Shown here one piece after another: positions 1-11,480 of a stretch of DNA of 64,000 nucleotides (positions are counted from its first letter, which is position 1; every line of letters begins with the position of its first letter). Below the pieces are notes generated by a model. It was not told the DNA's origin and made no database searches. It was given only the letters and a program-made list of their open reading frames with translations. Source of the DNA: Progne subis subis (Eukaryota > Chordata > Aves > Passeriformes > Hirundinidae); the NCBI GenBank assembly GCA_022316685.1, contig JAKJHU010000036.1, positions 2,801,036-2,865,035 on the forward strand, read 5' to 3'. The position numbers and the translations under genes were made by a program.

Positions 1-960
1 CAGTAAAGAAATCTCAGCTGCTTAAATTTGGCTTCTGGAGGTTTGTTAGTGTCCCCAAGGCAACAGGAAGTACATAACTTCAAAATGGAGGCTGACCCAC
101 TGTTGCCATAATAAAAAGCTTGAAGTATCTTGCCAAATCTTGACACGCTTTTCAGTTAAACCACTAAATATTTTCCAAGAGGCTTCGGTCAAACTGGTTC
201 AGCAGAGTTCTGATTTGGATAAAAAGCAAAGCAGCTTCAGCACAGACTGCCTTCAGCGCAGCTCTGTTAGATTTCCTTCACATTCCTTTGTTAGGTGCAG
301 GATGTTTGGTTTGGCCGGCCGTGGCCTGGATATGCAACACCCAGTCTGGAGTGCCTCTGCATTGCACAGCGATGTCTTTGGCTGGGTGTACTTGCTCCAT
401 GGTAGCTTGGAAATGGTCTTGTAGTAAGCAGCTCATTGAAATCCTTAGGGAAAATAAGGTGTGATGCAGCAGCGAATGCCGGGACCCAGCAGTGCGGAGC
501 GGTGCTGCTGTTGCAAGAGGCCCTTTGCTCGGGCTGTGCATGGATGAGATCAGCTGCCAGAGCTGCTGGGAGGTTGGGTCACGCTAAAATGGCCCAGCTG
601 AAGAGCAGGACAAGAGTCAGATGCATAATTTGTGGCAGAGGGACTGCTGCTTTCAGTAGGAAAAAAAACCTCTGAAGGACAGTATTGGATTTAACAACTT
701 CGTATGTGCAGCAGAACACTTGGGAATGCTCTGCCTGCAATACCAGCATTTGCTTTCATGTATTTACAACCTAATTTTTACACACTTGGTTTTTTTCTTT
801 TTTATTTTAACTTTTAGAGACCGTACTTGCTTTCCATGCACTAATGTAATTCCATCTCAGTTCTTTTATTAATCTGACTACCTGGGGAAATTGTTAGACT
901 TTTGTAAACAAAATTTGGGAATAAAACTACTTCAATCAAACTTTTAATAAATGTTCTTAG
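1..960 (+). other. Probable 3' UTR end of an unidentified plus-strand gene
   Basis: No convincing coding frame is present. The stretch becomes AT-rich towards its right end and finishes with two close poly(A) signals, AATAAA at 920-925 and 946-951, as in a vertebrate 3' UTR. In the human block a plus-oriented gene (EEF1A1, then SLC17A5) would converge on MTO1 from this side, so a neighbour's 3' UTR is expected by synteny, but I see no sequence that identifies either one. The short open frames in this stretch have no recognisable domains. Confidence 0.35.
920..951 (+). promoter_or_regulatory. Pair of poly(A) signals
   Basis: Canonical AATAAA hexamers occur at 920-925 and 946-951, within an AT-rich stretch and followed by a T/G-rich segment. 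They would end a plus-strand transcript entering from the left edge. Confidence 0.4.
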
Positions 961-3216
961 TTGAGAACTGTATTTGTCTGCTGACGGCTTATTTCTTTAA
1001 GCAACTTCTACAGCTGTCCCTAACTCTTTCCTCACTGTCCTGCAATGCTGGTGGTGTTCATACAGAAGTGTGACAGCGTGCTGCTGTGCTCATGGAGCCA
1101 GCTCTGAAGGCAGAAATCTGCCTGGAGTCTTGCATTTGTGAATGTTTTCTTTCTAGTTGTTGATGAATGCTTTGGTAGTCCAGAGGACTTTAAATACACA
1201 AATATTCCAGAAAAGTATGTGGTGAGGTAATGGGGGACAGAGAGGCTGGCTGGTCTTTGGAGGGAAATGGATCAGTGCAGTCATAGCTGATATCACTAAG
1301 TGACTTCTTGCAGTGTTGGTTCCCTGGGTGGATGGTTCAGGCTGGAATAAAACAGACTCTACTGAGACTACTGCCCAGAGGCATTTCAATTATAGCTTGT
1401 ACAAGGCTATTACTGGAATAACTTACTTTACTGAAATGCAAATGAAAGACTAATTCACATTCTGAATTTAGCTGTCAGTATATTTTGAAAGGTATTGACA
1501 AATTTTGAAAAATTTATTTTCTGTAAATGCATATTTTAAATTTTAGATGTGGTCAAGATAAACCACGTAGAGACAACTTAAACTTTGTACTGTACAGGGG
1601 TATTACTTTCCTCAGTGGTGCTAAATGATTATCTGTTTAAGAACCATGTAAGTTCAGTCTGATGAATGCAACTCCCCTGGTTTTAATGTGTTAGTTCTGT
1701 GTTTATGCAGTGCCCAGAGGGAGGCTGTGGGGTGGAGAATGCAGTGGGAGGGCTGATAAGCTGCCTCCCCAACAACATCCTGAGGTCCTGCTCAAAGCAT
1801 ATGCCTCACCCAAAGTTCCTTTTCTGCAAGAACCACTCTCTCACACATTTCACTGCAAGCTGTAAATTCCTGACAGTATTAACACCTTTTAATTTTATTA
1901 ATTTCAGTAACTTTAATTTTCCGTGTCATCCACACCAAATAGTACTTCCTGTCTAGGAATTTAGTTTTCTGAAATTGCAAATCTTTAATAATATCCAAAC
2001 CATAAGCTAAACAGGAATAAACTGACCATGGAAGATAATTCTGGGCAAAATTACCCTTCTCTTGAAATGCTGCTCCTGCTTACCAAGGAGAGGCCTGAAA
2101 CCACTTCAGGAGAAAGAAGAGGGCACCTGTGGTGCAAAAGAGCTGAAGAAAAACCTAGATATCAAAACTATTGGCTTCCAAGGTAGCAGAAGCTGTGGTT
2201 TTTGTCTTTTCTGAGTCCTCCTTAGTGGCTTCAGATTATTTCTCCGTTATAAATCAATTACATTGTTGCGTGCTTCTTCAAAAAACAGGTTACTTTCCCT
2301 GGCTGCTGCCTATCAGTAAATCTTTAATCCTTCCATGTTTCAAATATTTACACTACAGAATTCAAATCTGCCAGCTTCTCTGTACTGGTACGATGACAGC
2401 TGAACCCATATTTTCCTTGGAAGATGCTGAGTGGCGTACTGAGGAAAGGTGGAGATGAATCAGCGGGATACCCTGATGAAGGGTCCCTGGCCTGTGGGTG
2501 GGGGCATGGAGGGGCAGCAGCACCCCGGCAAGTGCACGCGGGCTGTCAGCCAGGGGGCTGCGCCCGTGCTCAACAGCTCTGAATTCCTGCAGCTTTTGCT
2601 TATTTCTTCCTTTTAAAATGCAAGACTAGTTGGAAGGTACCTAAGCTTTCATTAGCGAATCATCCCCATGGGCCAAGCGCGTGATTTTAAGGATGCAGTA
2701 GCAACAGGTTTGCCCTCAATGTGCTGAGGCACTTGCGAAGGCTTTCTCCTGGCTCTTCTCAGCAAAGCAATCCAGATCCCTGGGCATCTGCTAGCTCAGG
2801 CCTAGCACAAACACTAGTCCATGGGTTAAGATGCTAAATTTTTTGCATTACACAATCACTGGAAATAAACAGAGCCGGCTCACCCCTAACTCAGGGCCTT
2901 GCCTGCTCTGCCAGCAGCAGTCACAGGAACATTTTCCCTTTCAGCCCAGTAAAATCTGGATTATTTAATACAAAGGGAAGAGCCACAGCGTTTCCCCACC
3001 TCAGGTGCCTATTCTGCACAGCTCAGCACAGCTGGCGAAGCTGCTGACTCCAAACCTGCACAGAGCTGGAAAGGCAAGACAAAGGTCCCCTCCTGGAGGG
3101 GGCTGATTGCAGGTAGGGCTGAAATTTAAAAGGCAGTTTCAGACTCCTCCCATGTGCTACCTGGACACATCTTAAGCAAAATGCCCTTTTTTTATAATTT
3201 GATATATGTGTGTGTG

Positions 3217-3256
<40 letters not shown>

Positions 3257-3800
3257 CATCTATATATGATATATAACATATATATACATCTGTATAATTT
3301 AATAAGGTGTCTACTGTTTTTTTTTTGGTTTGGTTGTTTTTTTTTTTTTTTTAATAATTGCAGTTGCCATACCCCTTAAAATCTGTGGTTCCTATTCTGA
3401 AGCTGGATTCTGGGCTAGTTCCTTAGTAAACAAAGGGAATGCCCCCAGAAGATTAATATTTAGTTATTGATAGCTAGTTACTACTTATACATGTTATTTC
3501 TTTTATACTATTTGTTATATATACTTCTTATTCTTAAATATTTAATTAACGTTTCATTAACATTTAGCTTATAAGTGAATATTTAGTTTATAAGCTAGGC
3601 TGTGGTTCTGCTAATAGGACATGAGTATTTTGGAGAAAGAGATGTAGGATTGTAGGTGTTGAGTTGCCTCTATGTAAAACAAGTCCTTTAATAGTCTTTT
3701 CCAGAGGGAAAAAAAGGAGGGAATAGACGAATTTAACTATAAGTTTGTTTGACTGTCACTACTAGTAACAGTAACTAATATCACCTAGCCTGCTGGTAAA
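961..3800. other. Intergenic DNA, no gene seen
   Basis: AT-rich non-coding sequence with only short chance frames. It holds the dinucleotide microsatellite near 3.2 kb, a T-rich run around 3318-3352, and an AT-rich stretch at 3460-3600. No exon with splice sites and no recognisable transposon end was found. Confidence 0.5.
3201..3290. repeat. (TG)n-TATA-(CA)n microsatellite and flanking TA-rich DNA
   Basis: A TG run (3207-3217) passes through TATA into a CA run (about 3220-3254), followed by TATATA-rich sequence to about 3290. The TG and CA arms are complementary, so the short left arm can fold onto the right one as a hairpin. Confidence 0.9.
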
Positions 3801-3829
3801 GCACTTTTATGGATTACAGTACCCTCATT

Positions 3830-4740
3830 CTTTGGAGAAGAAGACGGTGTATTTACATGGCCCGGGAGCGGGAGACGGAAAACCGCCCTGATGGGGGCTG
3901 TGCTCTATGCAGTCACTTCCTTGTGAGGGAAATTGCTGCGACTTCTTCCCGGGCAGCATTCCCAGGCCGCTACACACGTGGCACGGCCGAGAGCTGAGAT
4001 CGCCGCCTGTGGCGTGTGACCGCCGCTCCTCAGCGGCCGCTGCCGGCCCTCGCCTGGCCCCCACCGCTGTCCGCCAGCCAGCTCTGGGGCAATGTCACCG
4101 AGCCAGCCCTGCCGCCTGCCGCCTGGCCAAAGTCTCCCGAGATGCAGTGGGACAAGGACAAAACCTCGCTGAAGTGCCAGCTCAGCACTACCAGGCACAG
4201 CAGTTCCACTTGTGACTCCAAAAATCCTGTACACGTGTGACACAGGCCACCACCTGGCCATGCACGGCATTTTTCAAGTTAAACCACGGCAGATTGCAAG
4301 GGAAGAAACTGGTCACAAGGCTGTTGCACCTCCCCTGCTCTCCTTGCTGCCCTGTAAGGCAGAGTGAGCTCATTTCCCACCTGGCTCCGTGCCCGCTCTT
4401 CTTCAGCTGACCACATCCAGCGCTAAGTCACTCGGAACACGAACGGCGTGTGTTTATCAGTCCCCAGCGGCGCCTGAAAATGTCCCTCCCGGGGCTTGTG
4501 CTGGGAGCTGCAGCTGATGCTGGACAGGAACACCTTCCCCCTTCACTCATTCCCCCTTCATCCCCGTCTCGATCGCAGCCTGGGCTTTCGCCGGGCCGTG
4601 CTGCTCCCCGGAGCCCTTTGCAGCCCACACGTGTGGCTCTGCCGAGCCATTCCTGCAGCAGCAGGGAGGCACCCACCCTGTAGGGGCACAGGGAAACTGA
4701 GACCGTGGATGTGCCTCTTCAGAGCTGAGCACCCCTAGGA
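3830..4740. other. Orphan GC-rich, CpG-containing patch
   Basis: GC content rises sharply here, above all at 3850-4170 and 4430-4660, with many CpG dinucleotides amid AT-rich flanks. Short frames are open on both strands, as GC-rich DNA allows, but none shows a known domain or a splice pattern. It may be an unassigned CpG island or promoter, or an old GC-rich repeat. Confidence 0.35.
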
Positions 4741-6892
4741 GACATCACAGGCCGTCAAAACAGCCAGTCTTATGTCTGCAAAGAGGTGAAGAAGGTGCAG
4801 CCTCCAGCTTTCAGGATAGGAGGTTTGCCGGTACTGCGTTCCTGGGCACGGAGGCCAAGGCCCAGGCACCAGGCATGGCCACCACACAATGCTGAATATG
4901 GAGTCAGGGATCCTCTGGTGGGGAACCACATCAGTCTACTCCCCCAGAGCTACATCTGAAGTGTTAAACCTGCACAGCAGTTTAGAAAGGAGACAAAAGC
5001 ACAATTTGTTTCCCCAAAGCATCATTGTCAGTAAAATTACAGATCAAGAATCAATCCTTTTTTCTCCCCGCTTTGTGTAATAGCAATTGCCGAGCAAGTC
5101 TCCCATCCCCCATCTAAATGCCTGGACACCACTAATTTTAATCAAAGGTGGGGAACCACACCTTTTATCTCTCACTAGTACCATGAAGTCCAAGCAAAAG
5201 ATGGGAACAACACCCTGGAAGCACTCTGAGCAGCATCGGCCACCGTTTGATGGGAAGAACTAACATCTCCTCAGTGGAAACAGCATCTCTGAGGGGACAG
5301 TAGATTCCTCCCTGCATCCACTACGTAACATCCTGAGGTACCTGTCACTGCAGGAGGAACACAACCTGGGATGTATGGTCATCAAAGCTGGTAATGCCTG
5401 AGCATCTAAAACCACTGCACACACCTGACTGTTAATTAACAAAGCACAAGGGCAATGCACAACTCGGGGGCACACTGGGCTTGCCATGGGCCAGCCAAGT
5501 GGGGCACTAAGACAACCAGCCACCAATGCTGCACCGCTGCAAACATCCCAGCAGCACTGAGACCATCAAAGCTTGCAGCTTTTAGTGTCTCCTAGCATAA
5601 AATGTCTATTTTTCTCTTGCTTTCATCTCCTAGGCAGAAATAAAGACAAGATGAAGAAACTGCTCAGTTTCAAGTACCATATGAAATGAAAAGCAGAGTA
5701 GGGAAGGAAAAGAAGTAAAAATCTGTGATAAGATAGAGTGGTAGATATCTGAGGAAAAAGTGCTGATCACCAGGCCTGTGCTCTGCAGAAGGAAAAGAGA
5801 CACACATTGAAGCAGGGAACACAAGGACAGTTGGTAGTGCAACAAGTTAGGTCAGCCTCACCACACATCCTCCCTCCCTGTTTGCCTGGTGACAGCAAGC
5901 ATCACAGGAAAACAAAGCGCCATTCATTACCGCACAGACAAGGAAAAGCAAGCAGACACCCACGTTAAGAGCAGATTCCTCCAGTTCTGCCCTTCCCATC
6001 CCGTCGGTCTTAGCGAGGCCACAGGACCTGGAGGGTCTAAGCTCACACTCTGTCTTCACATAAAAACCAAACCTTGGGCCTTGTAACAAGTCCCCAGTGG
6101 TTAGAAACCAGATGGCACAAGGTGTCCCTCCTATGTGCTCATGCTACTTAAGCAAATTATTTAGCCTTTCTGTGCTTGGTTCTCTTACCAAAATGAATTA
6201 CTTGCAGCAATTTCTTTTTATGTTAAAAGTCTTCTCAAAAAAGAACTATTCAGCAAGCACAAAATATTGTGGCAAGCTCTGTACACATGAAACCAATACT
6301 GGAGGGACAACCAGTCCTCAAAATTGTGCACATGCCAGGTTTTCCATTTCAGCAAATATGGACATCATTAACCTACATATGTGAACAGAGGATACCCTGT
6401 CTTAACAAGGGAACTCACCAGTGGCCAAAGACCCACTTCACACTGAAACAGAAAGAGCAGTTGTTACAGATCAGCTGGGAATCAATGCACTTATGACTTC
6501 AATTTCCCCTGAACTTCTTCCCCCTCCTTGCACAACAGCTGTGCATTATGAAATTGTTAAAGGTAAGAAAACTCCCCTCCTTCTGCTCTTCCTTTGACAC
6601 TGGTGCAGCCCAGCTCAGTGGAATCATCTTTTCAATTATGCTGCATGTGTGAGACCAGAAGCACAGAGAAATTTAAGGCACAAAGCTGAGGAGTTTCCTT
6701 TTGGAGCAAGGTGAGAGGTACTTGCCTTTAAAGACACACATTATTGAAAGCTAAATAGTCCTCTCAAATGAGTACTGAGAACCAGAAGATGCAGATTTGA
6801 GACTGCACAGTTGGATTAAAAGTGAAGATTTAGGGTTCCTTTGGATTCACATAGCTGGAATTCCATGAGCACCATACCTGGAGCCCGAGTTA
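4741..6892. other. Intergenic DNA, no gene seen
   Basis: Non-coding sequence of mixed composition, with no ORF carrying recognisable domains, no RNA gene and no clear repeat end. It stops at the provirus target site (GTTA, 6889-6892). Confidence 0.5.
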
Positions 6893-7496
6893 TGAGACAT
6901 GACTTTAAAGAGTTAAGATTTTAGCTAAGGGTTAGAAGCAATTTATATTGATCAAGATGTAAGTTAGATTAGTAAATGGTAGGTTAATGATTATTAGATG
7001 CCCAAGCTAGAGCTAACTGTTATATTATGAGCTTGTTTATAGAAAAAGTGGAGTAAGTGAACCGTCATAAGAACAGATTGAAACCAGTAAGAACAATGGC
7101 CTGCACCTGGACTTGGTATCCATCAATCACAAAGCAGGGGACCTTGGACAGTGCCAGAGGGTCACAGAGACCTGATGAAGACTCTCCTGACTTCATCCTT
7201 TTAGACCACTGACCCAATTCGAGACCACTGACCCAATTGAAGAGAAGAACTGCACATGTGTGAAGGACTGATAGCCTCATTTTAATGAAGAGCGGGGATG
7301 GGAGGTGCTGGGGTTATGCATACGTATTGTATGTAAAATCTTGGAGAATTAATAGAGAGCAAAGAGCCTTGTTCGGGGTGGCCACGTCTTTCAGAGATGA
7401 CTCCCGTGCCCCCCGCTGGTGAATAAACATACCACTTTCTAACTTTAATCAGTTAGAGGGTCTTTGTCCGTGACTATATCGGTTTTCAATGACTCA
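6893..7496 (+). repeat. 5' LTR of the provirus
   Basis: Starts TGAGACATG and ends GACTCA, so it has the TG...CA termini of an LTR. AATAAA lies at 7422-7427. It matches 13293-13896 over its whole length without gaps. The putative U3/R region around 7310-7370 is followed by a C/G-rich stretch before the poly(A) signal. Confidence 0.95.
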
Positions 7497-7499
7497 ATT

Positions 7500-7517
7500 T
7501 GGCGAGCCAGGCAGGAG
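7500..7517 (+). promoter_or_regulatory. Retroviral primer binding site, tRNA-Arg type
   Basis: Three bases after the 5' LTR comes TGGCGAGCCAGGCAGGAG. TGG is the complement of the tRNA 3' CCA. From memory of tRNA sequences the rest fits the 3' end of tRNA-Arg(ACG) with one mismatch. The position and TGG start are seen directly; the tRNA assignment is an inference. Confidence 0.7.
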
Positions 7518-7718
7518 AAGGTTCTGCTCGGCTGTGGGACCAGCTCGGGTGGAGGACACCCTCAGGGCGCCCCCGGGATATTCCTGGAAGAGTGGGCTCC
7601 GCTGCTCGGCCTGTTCATCCAGCAGCAGACAAGAACTCCTGACTACTAAAACTCCGGACAAAAAGGTATGTTTATACTTGAAAAATAGGTACCTTTTTGG
7701 TATAGGCGGTTGGTAAGA

Positions 7719-7737
7719 CACTGAGAGACGTCTCGTG
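7719..7737 (+). promoter_or_regulatory. GACG-loop hairpin 1 in the provirus leader
   Basis: CAC-t-GAGA, loop GACG (7727-7730), TCTC-GTG forms a 7-bp stem with one bulged T. It directly follows GGTAAG at 7712-7717. GACG tetraloop hairpins are a known part of gammaretroviral packaging and dimerisation signals; that role here is inferred. Confidence 0.5.
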
Positions 7738-8181
7738 CACAACGCATGCCTTGGTTGCTCTGCAGAGCCTGGTTTGGCTTGGTTTGGTTTGGTAACCCGT
7801 GTCCCGTGGTGGGGAGCAGCAACCGGTTTTTGTTGTGCCTTGATAATCTGTGTCCCGTGGTGGGGGCAACAGCGGCAATATGATAACTGGTTTTGTTGTC
7901 AGTTTGTGGTTTAAAGGTACCTTGGTCATCCATAATTCGAGCAGCTAGCCTGAGTTTTAAGATGCAAAGGGTCCCGTTGTGGGTCGCAGAAAATCCTGAT
8001 TACAGCTCCACGCACACCAGGTGTGCGTGTAGTGTGCACAGATTTATGTTTTGTGGGTTTGTGTGTCTAGGCTGTGGAAGAATTATTGGTGCACCGTGTG
8101 TGTTGTGTTTTGTAAGAGTTTGTGTCGTAAGTGATTTGACCTGTAAGGCATACGCATGGTCAGGAAATGCTGTTGGTAAGT

Positions 8182-8199
8182 CGTGGGAGACGTCCCACG
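8182..8199 (+). promoter_or_regulatory. GACG-loop hairpin 2 in the provirus leader
   Basis: CGTGGGA, loop GACG (8189-8192), TCCCACG is a perfect 7-bp stem. It directly follows a second TTGGTAAG (8173-8180) and is followed by GCACAAC, as is the first hairpin, so the two are duplicated units about 460 bp apart. Confidence 0.55.
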
Positions 8200-9053
8200 C
8201 ACAACTTGTGCCTCTGTAGCGTGCTTGCAAGCTTGAGTGGTATCTGGTCAGTTGTACTTGGTTGCCAGCAGAGAAAGCTGTTAAGCTGTTGTACCGGGCC
8301 GTGGAGGGCTCGGATTGTCGTTGCTGGCAGAAGGGGATTTTGCCATTTGCTGTGCCATAAAGGGCTCTGTTTGCTAGAATCCGGGGATAGCAATTGTAAG
8401 GGCAAATCCTGATTTGTGGTTGTTACACTGTGTGAATGCATCCTGGCTGTGAGAAAGATTGTGAGAGAGTTTGTTGAGACGTGCTGCCAGCACGAAGTGA
8501 TTGAGGAGTTTGGACCCGCGGTTCCGTTTTCGGGCGACTGAAACGGCCGGGGAAAAACGAAGCGAGTGGGGTGTATGAAAACCCTTAAAGCCCCCTCCCT
8601 GCTGTGACTGTGGTGTTGTGTTTTGGTTACCGGGAGGGTGTTCACTGTAACTGTATTTTTGAGGCAACATCCATCTTGTGTTAAAAGTTTTAAGTGCAGC
8701 ATATGCTGAGTGAAAGAGTTGATTAGCCTCTGAGAGCGGAGGCGTGAATGTTTTTGAAGTAGATTGAGAACAGACAAAGAACAGAACCAGTTTGGCAAGA
8801 AGGAATAGAAACCCTTGACAAGAGCTTAGTTGTGATTTAGGTGTGGAAACTGTGTTTGTCGATTGTTGGAATTAAAATAAGGGAAACTTCGTTCTGAGAA
8901 CTCGATCTGGCCAGATGAATAAAAGGAATTCCTTTACCTCAGTGGTTTGGGCTTGACTCAGTAGGAGTTTGTGAATTCAGCAAACTGGTGAACAGACAGA
9001 GAAAATAAGAGAATGTATCTAGAAGGGGGACTAGTGGCTCTGGAGTAGGAGCA

Positions 9054-9620
9054 ATGGCTGTGGAGAATTTAGAAAGTCAAAAAGAAGTGAATGGAATATC
9101 TTGTATTTTTGGGAATTTTCCTGCAGCTTTTGGTGCATCTAGAGGTTGTCACTGTGCCTGGGTGCCTTAGCAGTGTAAAATTTGTGCAGGATGTTACTAT
9201 TGTTCATCTGCTAACCGGTACAGAGAATGTGCCTAGTGTAAACAACAGCTCCTTGATCAAGCTGATTTAGAGCAACAATTTCTGTTTCAACTCCAGCTCC
9301 ACATTTAACTCCAACTGCATCTTTAACCAAAGCATTTTCTATTTCAACTCTGTCTCTAGCTCTAAGCACAGCTGAATCAACTCTGATTTCTATTTCAAGT
9401 TCAGCTTCATTTTCTATTTTATCCCCTACTCCGTCTACTCCACTTACTCCTAAATCTCTCCCACTGCCCAGCAGTGACAGTGAGGAAGAGGAGCCCTCTC
9501 CAAAGGTTCCTACAGCATCCTGGACTCAGAAACAACCCAAAGAAGAGGACATCACAACGGAGAGGCAGTGGTTGCTCATGTTAAGAAAAACTAAGATGGA
9601 CCGGAGGATCTTACCCTAGG
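9054..9620 (+). pseudogene. gag remnant, mostly deleted
   Basis: An ATG at 9054 opens a short frame that soon stops. Further on, from about 9290, a frame reads through a Pro/Ser/Thr-rich segment and an acidic stretch (SDSEEEEPSP, about 9471-9500). This looks like the proline-rich matrix/p12-like part of a gammaretroviral Gag. No capsid or zinc-knuckle nucleocapsid sequence follows; the reading runs almost straight into protease, so most of Gag seems deleted. Confidence 0.55.
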
Positions 9621-9909
9621 AGACCCTCTGGTTATAATGAAACTAGGGAACAGAGAAAAAGAAATGAAGTTTTTGATAAACACAGGGGCAACATATTCAG
9701 TGTTAAATAAAGCTTTAATACCAATAACAGACGATTATGTTATGGTAAAAGGGGTAACTGGCCAATCTGAAAAAGCCTATTTTTGTAGACCATTGAAATA
9801 TAAACTTGGGAAACAATTGGGAATTCACAGGTTTTTATATATGCCCAAGGCTCCATCAGCACTTTTGGGCAGGGATTTATTGGAACTATTAGAGGCGAAA
9901 AAACCCTAA
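9600..9909 (+). pseudogene. Retroviral protease remnant
   Basis: An open frame (Met at 9637, 90 codons, with in-frame codons upstream) has the layout of a retropepsin: an active-site-like segment LINTGATYSVL near the start and the C-terminal signature LLGRDLLELL near 9865-9894. The catalytic Asp of the family's D-T-G is Asn here, so the enzyme would be dead. The frame stops at 9909, which cuts it off from reverse transcriptase. Confidence 0.8.
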
Positions 9910-10189
9910 AAAAATAGTATTTAAAAATGGAGAGATTACTTTGGAGGTTGAGGATCAACAATATGTGGAATTGTTAAGCTTGATGTAGATAACTAATGTG
10001 GCTAAAGTTAAAAGTGAAGGTGAGATTTACAGGAAAATAATAGATCAGGTATTTTCTGGGGTCTGAGCTTCTAACATACCAGGAGAGCAAAGAATGCACC
10101 CCCAGTGCAAGGTAAGTTTAAAAAAAAGGAAAACAACTAGTTAGAGTTAAGCAATACCCCCTGAAGAAAAGTTAAGGGATTAGCCTAGT

Positions 10190-10621
10190 GATTGAAATTT
10201 TTTTTTCTGTTAAAAAGCCTGATGGATCATAGCTGTTAACAGGATAACTGAGGATTTATACCCAGTGGTTGCCAACCCTCACACTTTGTTAACTTGTTTA
10301 ACACCTGAACTAACATGGTTTATTGTTTTAGATTTAAAGGATGCTTTCTTTTGCCTTCCTCTCCATGAAGCCAGCCAGAAAATTTTTGCATTTGAATAAA
10401 AAAGTCAGCTCACATGGACAGTGCTTCTGCAGGAGTTCAAAAAATTGCCCACCTTGTTTGGAGAACAACTAGCAAAAGATCTGGAATCCTGGGAAGCTCC
10501 ATCAGGAAGACAGCTGTTACAGTATATGGATGACCTCCTGATAGCCACCAAAACTCTAGAAAGTAAAAGAACTGAGAACTTTTCTAGGCATGACAGGGTG
10601 GTGCAGACTGTGGATTTCTAA
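10190..10621 (+). pseudogene. Reverse transcriptase remnant
   Basis: Broken reverse transcriptase. A segment near 10320-10395 reads like palm motif A (LDLKDAFFCLPLH), and the active-site YMDD is at 10523-10534 in a 66-codon open frame. Stops and frame changes separate the pieces, and the segment between palm motifs A and C is much shorter than usual, so internal sequence is lost. Confidence 0.8.
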
Positions 10622-10679
10622 CTATGGGTTGTTTGTTAAACCTCTGTATGCCTTGATCACGGAAGGGAGCAGGGATCTC

Positions 10680-11480
10680 CAAAAGAAGCAACACGAGCCT
10701 TCGACCAGCTAAAGAAGGCCCTCATGTCAGCTCCAGCCCTGGGACTTCCAGACGTGAGTAAACCATTCTTCTTGTTTTCACATGAGAAGCAGGGGATTGC
10801 CTTGGGAATACCAGCACAAAACCTGGGCCTGTGTCACAGGGCAGTCGCCCAAGCAGCTGCATGCAGCAGCTAAGGGATGGCCAGGGTGCCTCAGAGCCAT
10901 TGCAGCAGTGGCAGCAAACATCCAAGAGGCACAGAAGTTCACCCTAGGCCAGAAGATGACCGTGCTAGTATCCCACACAGTGTCTGCAGTCCTAAAAGTG
11001 AAAGGGGGACATTGGCTCTCCCCACAGATTCCTGAAGTACCAAGCCATAATGGTAGAACGAGAGATGTTGAGACTATGGTAACTAACACTGTGAATCCAG
11101 CTTCCTTCCTCAGCGGGAGTGCAGGAGAACCAGTGATCCGTGACTGCCTGGAGGCCATCGAAGCCACCTACTCCACTTGCCCAGATTTGAAGAATACCCT
11201 GCTTGAGAATACTGAGACCTGGTCCAGCGATGGAAGCAGCTGTGTCATCAGTGGAAGGCGTGCTGGGTATGTGGTTACCACAAGATGAGAGGTAATAGAA
11301 TCTGGACCATTACCAACCAACACCTCAGCACAGAAGGCTGAAATAACTGCCTTAACTCGGGCTTTAGAGCTGGCAACAGGAAAGAAAGTTAATATCTACA
11401 CAGACTTAAGGTATGCATTTGGGGTAGTTCATGCACTTGGAGCCGTCTGGAAAGAAAGAGGACTGTCAAATTGACAAGGA
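10680..11480 (+). pseudogene. RT connection and RNase H remnant
   Basis: A first frame (about 10680-10800) reads the start of the RT connection domain, then the reading moves to a 168-codon open frame (10782-11288). That frame continues the connection domain and enters RNase H (WSSDGSS near 11219-11239, where an Asp of the active site is expected). A further piece near 11390-11460 reads NIYTDLRYAFGVVHALG, a later RNase H motif. Frame changes show it is dead. Confidence 0.75.

Larger units (their letters stand above)
7518..9053 (+). other. Provirus leader between primer site and gag
   Basis: About 1.5 kb of G/T-rich non-coding sequence. It contains internal duplications: a TGTCCCGTGGTGGGG motif near 7799 and again near 7850, and a unit of TTGGTAAG plus a GACG-loop hairpin near 7710 and near 8173. 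The GGTAAG steps look like splice donors for a subgenomic env message. Confidence 0.6.

Noticed and set aside
8160..8798. 212-codon minus-strand frame in the provirus leader
   Set aside because: It is antisense to the provirus leader, without domains; a chance frame.
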